Of a stretch of 9,823 nt of DNA, positions 1 to 5,673 are shown piece after piece (within the stretch, counting starts at the first letter, position 1; each line of letters starts with the position of its first letter). The notes under the pieces are model-generated. The model searched no databases. It was not told where the DNA came from and was given only the letters and a program-made list of their open reading frames with translations. Position numbers and translations under genes: made by a program. The stretch comes from JAVBNJ01 sp031551625 (lineage in GTDB: Bacteria > Bacteroidota > Bacteroidia > Bacteroidales > UBA932): NCBI GenBank assembly GCA_031551625.1, contig JAVBNJ010000042.1:1-9823 (forward strand), given 5' to 3'.

Positions 1-1
1 C

Positions 2-1861
2 GTTGATACGCTTGTTTATTCGACTGACTATCCGGAACTGACGGATGCAATCGCGAAAGATATACATTTGGATAATGTCGAGAAATTTACATGGGGATAT
101 GGGCATGGAAACAATTTGCAAATTCTTTCAATAAGTACAAACGGTGCGTATACCCAGATAAAAATACTATATAAACACGTAATAGCGCCTTTTGTACCTG
201 GTGTTGAGATAGCCATATCAATTCCATTTTCCGATAAGGCGTCTATTGAAAATGCGATGCACTGTTGGGCTTGTTTGTTAGCAATGCATTTTACACCAAT
301 GTACATTGCGCGACGCATGCCCACACTGCCGGTCATCGAAATGCGCATGGAGTTGAAAGAGGCGATTAACAACTGCTCGGTAATCAACGACAGCTATAGC
401 TCGGACTACAACTCATTGCAAATAGCTGTAGACTTTCTGAACCAGCAGCAACAGCATGCAAAAAAAACAATTATTCTTTCCGACATTCTGCAAAGCGGTA
501 GGAGCGAGGAGGTGCTATATTCCGACATTGCCCATTTGCTGGCCGCAAAAAATATTTACCGCGTAATTGGTATCGGCCCTGTGATTTCGAAGCAGGCCGA
601 CCAGTTCACAATGGTTGCAAAAAGTTTTTATCCCGATACGGCTACTTTTTTACGCGAATTCCCGTTAGCAGAACTCCGTGACGAAACTATACTGCTGAAA
701 GGTGCGCGGGTATTTGCTTTCGAGCAAATAGACAAAGTGCTGCAGCAAAAAGCGCACGACACGGTGCTCGAAATAAATTTGAATGCACTGGCGCATAACT
801 TGAATTACTTCCGTTCAAAACTCTCGCCCGGTGTTCGTTTGATGGCGATGGTAAAAGCCTTTTCGTATGGCAGCGGCAGTTTCGAAATAGCCAACCTGTT
901 GCAATTCCACCAAGTCGATTATCTTACGGTGGCCTATGCTGACGAAGGTGTTGAACTGCGACGTGCAGGCATCCGCTTGCCGATAATGGTGATGAATCCC
1001 GAAGAACACAGCCTCGACAAGATGCTGGAGTTCGGTTTGGAACCAGAGGTGTATAGTTTCTGTGTGCTGGAGATGTTGAAAGAGCGAGTCAGCAGTGGGC
1101 AGTCAGCAGTTTCGATTCATATAAAACTTGATACAGGCATGCACCGCTTGGGCTTTGAAGAAAAAGATATTCCCCAGGTACTACTAGAACTAAAAGGTCT
1201 ACAGGAATCATCGTCCATCATAAAAGTAGCATCAGTTTTTTCCCACCTCGCTGCCACCGACAACCCGCAACTCGACTGGTTTACCCAACAACAGATAGAA
1301 AAATTCCGCCGCATGAGTACGCAGATTACGGCTGCTTGTCCGTATCCGGTGCTTTGCCATACGCTCAATTCGGCAGGAATTGTACGCTTCCCCGAAGCGC
1401 AGTTCGACATGGTGCGCTTGGGCATTGGCCTTTACGGTGTGGGCATGGATGAAGCAGAGCAACAACAGTTGCAGAATGTGAGTACACTCAAAACCGTGAT
1501 TTCGCAAATAAAGCAGGTAGCAGCTGGCGAATCGGTGGGCTACAACCGTAACCACGTGACCGAGTGCGACACGACCATTGCCACCATTCCCATAGGCTAT
1601 GCTGACGGTTTGAACCGCCGCTTCGGCAATGGTCGCGGAAGTGTGTTAGTAAATGGCCGCACAGCGTCTGTTATCGGAAACGTGTGCATGGATATGTGCA
1701 TGATCGACGTTACCGGCATTGCGGCGCGCGAAGGCGACGAGGTAATTATTTTCGGCGATGCGCATCCCATTCACGAAATGGCCCGCGCCCTCGATACCAT
1801 TCCGTACGAAGTGCTGACCGGCGTTTCGCGCCGTGTGAAACGCATTTATTATCAGGAATAA
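2..1861 (+). CDS. murF-alr: Bifunctional MurF / alanine racemase fusion, 5' end cut by the window
   Basis: The protein joins UDP-MurNAc-tripeptide:D-Ala-D-Ala ligase (MurF) to a PLP-dependent alanine racemase, so one cytoplasmic polypeptide makes D-Ala and adds D-Ala-D-Ala to the peptidoglycan precursor. The frame is open from base 2, so the TTG at 68 is not the real start. The window holds 619 residues; fused family members usually run to about 820-840, so the MurF P-loop domain lies upstream. Residues 1 to about 250 are the end of the MurF central domain and its C-terminal domain, with SIENAMHCWA and NDSYSSDYNSL typical of the Bacteroidetes fusion. Residues from about 252 are Alr. MVKAFSYGSG carries the PLP lysine (codon 854-856, residue 285) and VGYNRN the catalytic tyrosine (codon 1541-1543, residue 514); a C-terminal NVCMDMCMIDVT segment follows. 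The linker is in frame and both parts look intact. The gene ends with TAA, 77 nt before a tRNA gene that has its own promoter. Confidence 0.95.
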   Translation, partial: VDTLVYSTDYPELTDAIAKDIHLDNVEKFTWGYGHGNNLQILSISTNGAYTQIKILYKHVIAPFVPGVEIAISIPFSDKASIENAMHCWACLLAMHFTPMYIARRMPTLPVIEMRMELKEAINNCSVINDSYSSDYNSLQIAVDFLNQQQQHAKKTIILSDILQSGRSEEVLYSDIAHLLAAKNIYRVIGIGPVISKQADQFTMVAKSFYPDTATFLREFPLAELRDETILLKGARVFAFEQIDKVLQQKAHDTVLEINLNALAHNLNYFRSKLSPGVRLMAMVKAFSYGSGSFEIANLLQFHQVDYLTVAYADEGVELRRAGIRLPIMVMNPEEHSLDKMLEFGLEPEVYSFCVLEMLKERVSSGQSAVSIHIKLDTGMHRLGFEEKDIPQVLLELKGLQESSSIIKVASVFSHLAATDNPQLDWFTQQQIEKFRRMSTQITAACPYPVLCHTLNSAGIVRFPEAQFDMVRLGIGLYGVGMDEAEQQQLQNVSTLKTVISQIKQVAAGESVGYNRNHVTECDTTIATIPIGYADGLNRRFGNGRGSVLVNGRTASVIGNVCMDMCMIDVTGIAAREGDEVIIFGDAHPIHEMARALDTIPYEVLTGVSRRVKRIYYQE

Positions 1862-1892
1862 ACATCTGCAATGAAAAATATTTCAAAAAAAT

Positions 1893-1923
1893 TTTGCAGA
1901 TATCAAAAATTGTTCTACCTTTG
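1893..1923 (+). promoter_or_regulatory. Bacteroidetes-type promoter for tRNA-Val
   Basis: TTTG at 1893-1896 is followed by 19 nt and TACCTTTG at 1916-1923. This fits the -33/-7 pattern TTTG-N19/21-TAnnTTTG of the Bacteroidetes primary sigma factor. Transcription would start a few bases further on, just upstream of the tRNA at 1939. The site lies downstream of the murF-alr stop. Confidence 0.75.
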
Positions 1924-1938
1924 CAATCCCAAAACAAA

Positions 1939-2013
1939 GGGAGCTTAGCTCAGCTGGTTTAGAGCACCTGCCTTACAAGCAGGGGGTCATAGGTTCGATC
2001 CCTATAGCTCCCA
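1939..2013 (+). tRNA. tRNA-Val (anticodon TAC)
   Basis: All four arms fold. The acceptor stem GGGAGCT (1939-1945) pairs with AGCTCCC (2006-2012), with discriminator A at 2013. The D stem is GCTC (1948-1951) with GAGC (1962-1965). The anticodon stem is CCTGC (1967-1971) with GCAGG (1979-1983) around loop CTTACAA, placing anticodon TAC at 1974-1976, which reads valine GTA. The T arm is ATAGG, TTCGATC, CCTAT (1989-2005). The 3' CCA is not encoded: the sequence after the discriminator is CAA, so CCA must be added by the nucleotidyltransferase. I see no second copy of the tRNA 3' end in the window that would mark an integration site. Confidence 0.97.
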
Positions 2014-2014
2014 C

Positions 2015-2058
2015 AAAAGAAAAAGCATTTACAAAATTTTGTAAGTGTTTTTTCTTTT
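2015..2058 (+). terminator. Long A/T-rich hairpin after tRNA-Val, probable terminator
   Basis: The 22-nt arms 2015-2036 and 2037-2058 directly abut and pair with only a few mismatches. The inner AAAATTTT would open to form the loop. The 3' arm is U-rich (TTTTTTCTTTT), as expected for intrinsic termination of the tRNA transcript. The arms are A-rich on one side and T-rich on the other, so the element could also stop transcripts coming from the right. No GC-rich stem is present, so this rests on symmetry and position. Confidence 0.65.
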
Positions 2059-2089
2059 AATGGTCTGCAAAAATTCCAAAAAATAGTAC

Positions 2090-2097
2090 TATCTTTG
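2090..2097 (+). promoter_or_regulatory. Probable -7 box for porT
   Basis: TATCTTTG matches the Bacteroidetes -7 consensus TAnnTTTG. No good TTTG is visible 19-21 nt upstream; the nearest partial match is TCTG at 2064-2067. The box ends 11 nt before the porT ATG, so the transcript would have a very short leader. Confidence 0.5.
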
Positions 2098-2108
2098 CCT
2101 TCCGTTGA

Positions 2109-2834
2109 ATGAAACGTTTTTGGCTCATATTCTGTTTTCTCCTTTGTGTAGCGCTTCCAGCGGTGGCACAGATACAAAACTCCACGTCGCTCCACTTACT
2201 TAGCTACGACTACGTGCGGCGTTGGCGTTTCGGCTTTTCAATAGGCATCAACATTTTTGACTACACCGTGGTTAACTCCATGCAAACCGTGCAGCCATTG
2301 GGGCAAAACCCGCAAGTGCTCAAGGCCGATGTGGTGAATGTGATTCCGGGTTTCAACATTAATGGTATTGTAAACTATCGCCTTTCTAAATATTTTGACC
2401 TGCGCTCATTGCCGGGCATTTGTTTCGGTTCGCGCGAACTCAATTATTATAACGAAGACGGTTCGCTCAACCACTCCATGAACATTGAGTCGAACTACGT
2501 GGAAATCCCTATTCTGCTCAAAGCCTCGGCCAAGCGTACCAGCAACTATCGCCCATATCTGATAGCAGGCTTTAACTCGCGCTTCAACTTAAATTGGAAA
2601 ACGTCGGATAATAAAGGGATTTACATTTCATCGAAAGTGTATCAACCCTATATAGAATTAGGTGCCGGGATTGATATCTACAATTACTATTTCAAATTAT
2701 CGTTGGAATTTAAATACTCCGGCGGCTTGACAAATAGTCTTGGTTCTACTGTTGTGGAAGGACAAGAAGCTTACCGCGATGCGATCTCGCGGCTCAATTC
2801 GCAAATTTTTATCTTTGCTATTCACATCGAATAA
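2109..2834 (+). CDS. porT: PorT-family outer-membrane beta-barrel protein of the type IX secretion system
   Basis: The 241-residue protein starts with a clear signal peptide: KR, a hydrophobic stretch at residues 4-17, and probable cleavage after AVA at 18-20. The rest is rich in alternating aromatic/polar strands and ends in a terminal strand (IFIFAIHIE), as in an outer-membrane barrel. Family-typical blocks are RRWRFGFSIGINIFDY near the N terminus and YVEIPILLKAS followed by NYRPYLIAGFNSRF in the middle. PorT (SprT in gliding flavobacteria) is a known type IX secretion component, required for export of proteins with a C-terminal sorting domain; its exact role in the machine is less clear. 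The ATG at 2109 is fixed by the signal peptide and follows a -7 box by 11 nt. The gene stands alone and its 3' end overlaps the convergent methyltransferase gene by 13 nt. A general OMP_b-brl_2 protein is the main alternative. Confidence 0.82.
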   Translation: MKRFWLIFCFLLCVALPAVAQIQNSTSLHLLSYDYVRRWRFGFSIGINIFDYTVVNSMQTVQPLGQNPQVLKADVVNVIPGFNINGIVNYRLSKYFDLRSLPGICFGSRELNYYNEDGSLNHSMNIESNYVEIPILLKASAKRTSNYRPYLIAGFNSRFNLNWKTSDNKGIYISSKVYQPYIELGAGIDIYNYYFKLSLEFKYSGGLTNSLGSTVVEGQEAYRDAISRLNSQIFIFAIHIE

Positions 2835-3583
2835 GCGCATCGCCGGAACTCGGCACACACAATAGCGGCGCTCACCGCTGCATTCAACGATTCCGAGTTG
2901 ATTACATTAGCAGGGAAAGGCGGAATATACAACCGTTCCGTCACGTTTTTTTCTATGGATGCCGAGATACCGTTGCCCTCGTTGCCCATCACAATAATAC
3001 CGCCTGCGGTTAATGTTTTGCTATACATATTCTCGCCATCGAGAAACGTACCATACACAGGAACTAAATGTTTAGTTTGTTGCAGGAATGCGGCCAAATC
3101 CGTATAATGTACCTGTACGCGGAAAATGGCGCCCATCGTAGCCTGCACCACTTTGGGGTTGTAACAATCGGCGGTTTCGGGCGAACAGATGATGTGCCGG
3201 ATGCCGAACCAATCGGCAATGCGGATAATGGTGCCAAGGTTTCCAGGGTCTTGAATAGTATCGAGCGCCAGGTACAATTCGTTTTTATCAATAACAGGCA
3301 GCGGCCGTGCTTTGGGTATTTCGGCTACAGCCAGCACCGGCGGGGGTGTTTTAAAGGCGCTTATCCGCTCCATTACCGGTTCGCTTATTTGTTCGTATTC
3401 TCCCCTTACTCCATCCACAGGAGGATACGAGAATCGGTTTGTATAAACTATTTTTTTAGTTACAAAATCCGACTGCAACAATTCTTCTACCAGTTTTTCA
3501 CCTTCTACGACAAACAATCCGTACTCGTCGCGAAATTTTTTTTGCGATAGCGATTTAAATAGTTTGATGGTGGCGTTATCCAA
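2822..3583 (-). CDS. TrmH/SpoU-family RNA 2'-O-methyltransferase
   Basis: This is a SPOUT (alpha/beta-knot) enzyme that uses S-adenosylmethionine to methylate a ribose 2'-OH in rRNA or tRNA. Residues about 5-75 form the small substrate-binding domain (FRDEYGLFVVEGEKLVEELL is typical of the rRNA methyltransferase subgroup). The catalytic domain shows the three knot motifs: NLGTIIRIADWFGI (115-128), VMGNEGNGIS (198-207) and IPPFPANVINSESLNAAVSA (220-239). Length, 253 aa, is normal. The target nucleotide cannot be read from sequence. The start is uncertain: the frame is open back to 3610 with no ATG or GTG. TTG at 3583 is the best candidate and aligns well; ATT codons at 3586 and 3598 are alternatives. 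The gene lies 16 nt after yicC and is the last of a four-gene unit. Its TGA lies inside the 3' end of the opposing porT. Confidence 0.88.
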   Translation of the reverse strand: MDNATIKLFKSLSQKKFRDEYGLFVVEGEKLVEELLQSDFVTKKIVYTNRFSYPPVDGVRGEYEQISEPVMERISAFKTPPPVLAVAEIPKARPLPVIDKNELYLALDTIQDPGNLGTIIRIADWFGIRHIICSPETADCYNPKVVQATMGAIFRVQVHYTDLAAFLQQTKHLVPVYGTFLDGENMYSKTLTAGGIIVMGNEGNGISASIEKNVTERLYIPPFPANVINSESLNAAVSAAIVCAEFRRCAYSM

Positions 3584-3599
3584 AATAAATCCGTCAATT

Positions 3600-4478
3600 C
3601 TATAACACGTTCAATAATTGCTCCTTTATCTTCTCCAACTCGTCTTTCATCTGCACCACAATCCGCTGGATGTCGGCGTGGTTGGCTTTGGAACCGAGCG
3701 TGTTTATCTCGCGCCCCATTTCCTGTGCAATGAATCCGAGTTTGCGCCCCGGTGCATCCTCGTTGTTAGCTGTTTCCACAAAGTGTTCGCAGTGTTGGCG
3801 CAGGCGCGTTTTTTCTTCGGTAATATCAATTTTTTCGATGTAGTAAATCAATTCCTGCTCAAAGCGGTTCTTGTCGAATGCCGCATCCTTCAATAGATTG
3901 CTGAGGTTGGTTTCAATGCGTTGGCGGATTACCTCGATGCGTTGTGTTTCGTATTGCGGCACATCGCTGAGCAACGCGGCAATGAGCGACACGTGCGAAA
4001 GAATATCTTTCATCAACGCGGCACCTTCGTTGATGCGGAATGTGTCGAATGCTGTGAGCGCTTTTTGCAGGCACTCGAGCAGCGCTTCCCATTCCTGCTC
4101 AGATGTTTCGGAGGTCGTTGTTTCCAAAATGTCGGGCAGGCGCAAGATAGCTTGGGCAATACCCGCTTCGGCGGCCGATGACCCCACGCCTTGCAACACG
4201 TCTTCCAATTGCTTGTAGTAGGCGGTGAACAGCGCTTTGTTGATTTGCGCCGTGGGTTCGGCATCTTGCGAAGCAGCGACAACTATTACGTCGAGCTTGC
4301 CGCGCTGCACCACGCGGAACAACTCGTTGCGCAACAGGTTTTCGCGCTCGCGGTACACCGGCGGCATTTTCAGGTTTATATCAAGTGTCTTGCTGTTAAC
4401 GGAGCGCAGCTCTATAGTGATTTTCTTTTTAGCAACTGTTTGTTCGGCTTTCCCGTAGCCGGTCATGGATTTTATCAT
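3600..4478 (-). CDS. yicC: YicC/YloC family endoribonuclease
   Basis: The 292-aa length matches the family (about 290). The N-terminal YicC domain opens with MIKSMTGYGKAE and ELRSVNSKTLDINLKMP. The C-terminal DUF1732 domain ends with KLGFIAQEMGREINTLGSKA (246-265) and a basic/acidic helix rich in K and E. Family members have been described as endoribonucleases that act on RNA; the substrate in this organism is unknown. The ATG at 4478 overlaps the stop of the upstream DUF3990 gene by one base (TAATG), so translation of the two is probably coupled. The RNA methyltransferase follows after 16 nt. In many bacteria yicC precedes gmk; here it does not. The stop is TAG. Confidence 0.93.
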   Translation of the reverse strand: MIKSMTGYGKAEQTVAKKKITIELRSVNSKTLDINLKMPPVYRERENLLRNELFRVVQRGKLDVIVVAASQDAEPTAQINKALFTAYYKQLEDVLQGVGSSAAEAGIAQAILRLPDILETTTSETSEQEWEALLECLQKALTAFDTFRINEGAALMKDILSHVSLIAALLSDVPQYETQRIEVIRQRIETNLSNLLKDAAFDKNRFEQELIYYIEKIDITEEKTRLRQHCEHFVETANNEDAPGRKLGFIAQEMGREINTLGSKANHADIQRIVVQMKDELEKIKEQLLNVL

Positions 4479-4966
4479 TAGGTAACTTCTATTGATTGTA
4501 TAAATTTTATTTCGCTCAACGCAGTTTCCGTATGAAACGACAGTTGATCGAATAGTTTGTGTGTTTTCAATTGTTCGATAGTGGCTTCCGCACTTAATAC
4601 GCCTTGCTCGTAAAGCAATAAAGTAGCATATAATGTATCGTTGGTTACCGGCCCCATTACAAAATCGTATATTTCTGTTTGAAGACCTTTTCGGTTATTG
4701 GCTACAAACTCTAACCAGTTTTTTGTAGCGCCATCAAAATTCCGAACGTTATACTTCCCCGATTGCAGCACGTTATCATCAATTTCGTATTCCGATACAA
4801 ACGTATTTTTTGCACCTTGGCGTTTCTTCTTTAACAACGCCCATTTTTTTGCTTGCTCGAAACACGTGGTAGTATAAAAACCTTTTCCGAAATCGGTTGA
4901 TTCCCTGCATTGAGATAGTTGTGGATGCGTAACGTTTTCGCATGTAATTCCGTGGTATAGTTTCAT
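4478..4966 (-). CDS. DUF3990 protein, ADP-ribosyltransferase-like putative toxin
   Basis: The 162-aa protein has the N-terminal signature of DUF3990: LYHGI (3-7), then TDFGKGFYTTTCFEQAKKWA (24-43). This layout resembles the H and Y motifs of the PARP-like ADP-ribosyltransferase fold, with H5 and Y31 as probable NAD-binding residues. The C-terminal block has QLSFHTETALSEIKF (141-155), where Q141, E147 or E152 could fill the third catalytic position; I cannot tell which. There is no signal peptide or membrane segment, so it should act in the cytoplasm. The ATG at 4966 overlaps the stop of the upstream DUF3791-type gene by 4 nt (ATGA), the usual layout of coupled toxin-antitoxin pairs. Its TAA shares one base with the yicC ATG. 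Toxicity and target are inferred from family and context, not shown by the sequence. Confidence 0.8.
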   Translation of the reverse strand: MKLYHGITCENVTHPQLSQCRESTDFGKGFYTTTCFEQAKKWALLKKKRQGAKNTFVSEYEIDDNVLQSGKYNVRNFDGATKNWLEFVANNRKGLQTEIYDFVMGPVTNDTLYATLLLYEQGVLSAEATIEQLKTHKLFDQLSFHTETALSEIKFIQSIEVT

Positions 4967-5400
4967 GCGTTTCGGGTTTTCAGAAAGTTGGTTATTGTAT
5001 CTACAATGTATGCTGGTCCTTGCGTGTGTAGGACTTCGAAATTTTGTTGTAGAAAATCAAATACTTTGTGGGTAGAAAATAATGCAAGTGTTTCTTCGGC
5101 GGTTTTATGTGCCTTTTCTTTGTATTTTTCCAAACAGAAAATGAGGAAGAGCGTTATTTTGCGGTTATCCAATCCTTTTTGCGATGTTTGCTTTTCGGCT
5201 TCTATCATCTCATACAAAGCCACGCCACTCAAGTACCAAAGCTTTGCTTCTTCCGATTGCAATAGGTTATACAATTCGGTAGAATATAAATAGTGAAGCG
5301 CATCGGTAAAATCCATGCTTTTCTTCTGCATGATGATTTCGACCAATTGCTGCACTTTGAACGGCAGTATAGCTTCTTCTATTTTAGTAGCATGTTCCAT
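4963..5400 (-). CDS. Two-domain DUF3791-type protein, putative antitoxin of the DUF3990 gene
   Basis: The protein has 145 residues in two all-helical parts. Residues about 8-70 (ILPFKVQQLVEIIMQKKS to LWYLSGVALYEMIEAE) are a helical module I cannot assign to a named domain; it resembles small proteins often coded beside DUF3990 genes. Residues 82-143 match DUF3791: FLIFCLEKYKEK, then HKVFDFLQQNFEVLHTQG and YIVDTITNFLKTR. DUF3791 proteins are commonly adjacent to DUF3990 proteins and are generally taken as their antitoxins; that role is inference here. The ATG at 5400 is supported by a -7 box (TATCTTTG, minus strand, 5416-5409) that leaves a leader of only a few bases. The stop overlaps the DUF3990 start by 4 nt. 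The gene is first in a four-gene unit that runs on to yicC and the RNA methyltransferase. Confidence 0.72.
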   Translation of the reverse strand: MEHATKIEEAILPFKVQQLVEIIMQKKSMDFTDALHYLYSTELYNLLQSEEAKLWYLSGVALYEMIEAEKQTSQKGLDNRKITLFLIFCLEKYKEKAHKTAEETLALFSTHKVFDFLQQNFEVLHTQGPAYIVDTITNFLKTRNA

Positions 5401-5408
5401 TTACAGTA

Positions 5409-5416
5409 CAAAGATA
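5409..5416 (-). promoter_or_regulatory. Probable -7 box for the DUF3791-DUF3990-yicC-methyltransferase unit
   Basis: On the minus strand, 5416 to 5409 reads TATCTTTG, a perfect TAnnTTTG. The box lies 8 nt upstream of the ATG at 5400. No clear TTTG is present 19-21 nt upstream, so the promoter may be weak or need an activator. Confidence 0.5.
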
Positions 5417-5453
5417 CGAAAAATCCCCGAAGGAGATACATTTGAATAAACTG

Positions 5454-5577
5454 GCGGATGTGGAACGGACTGTGTGTTTCGCGCGGCGCACCGCCTGTGT
5501 TTCAGGGCTCGGGTTTCTTCCGCGCGAATATGTTGCATTGTCCAGCAAAGACTTGTGAATACATAGTGGCGCAGTAA
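5454..5577. other. GC-rich intergenic patch with inverted repeat; possible small RNA, repeat or tiny ORF
   Basis: The 273-nt gap between the divergent genes at 5400 and 5674 contains a patch clearly richer in G+C than its flanks (about 61% over 5461-5530). TTCGCGCGG (5478-5486) is repeated inverted as CCGCGCGAA (5520-5528), and GGCG-CAC-CGCC (5485-5495) forms a small hairpin that overlaps the left arm. A + strand frame from ATG 5458 to TAA 5577 would encode 39 residues (MWNGLCVSRGAPPVFQ...). It has no visible family, so I do not call it a gene. A structured RNA, a copy of a dispersed repeat or the remnant of a transferred element are all possible. Confidence 0.35.
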
Positions 5578-5619
5578 TGCGAAATTGAGCTACATTTAGG
5601 ACTTTTAAAAGTACTAATA

Positions 5620-5651
5620 TTTGTAATTATGCTCGAAAAACATTATCTTTG
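5620..5651 (+). promoter_or_regulatory. Bacteroidetes-type promoter for the ATPase gene
   Basis: TTTG at 5620-5623, a 20-nt spacer and TATCTTTG at 5644-5651 fit the -33/-7 consensus closely. Transcription should start near 5658, shortly before the ATG at 5674. Confidence 0.8.
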
Positions 5652-5673
5652 TCGAACATAATTTTTGTATATC

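Noticed and set aside
1939..2013. tRNA-Val as an integration site
   Set aside because: No direct repeat of the tRNA 3' end and no integrase gene is visible in the window.
1959..2195. Minus-strand frame ending in GSYRDRTYDPLLVRQVL
   Set aside because: Its C-terminal part is the antisense reading of tRNA-Val; this peptide is a well-known false protein from tRNA genes.
5458..5577. 39-codon + strand frame as a real gene
   Set aside because: No recognisable family, no ribosome-binding site or promoter tied to it, and the open frame may simply follow from the GC-rich composition; kept only as part of the intergenic feature.
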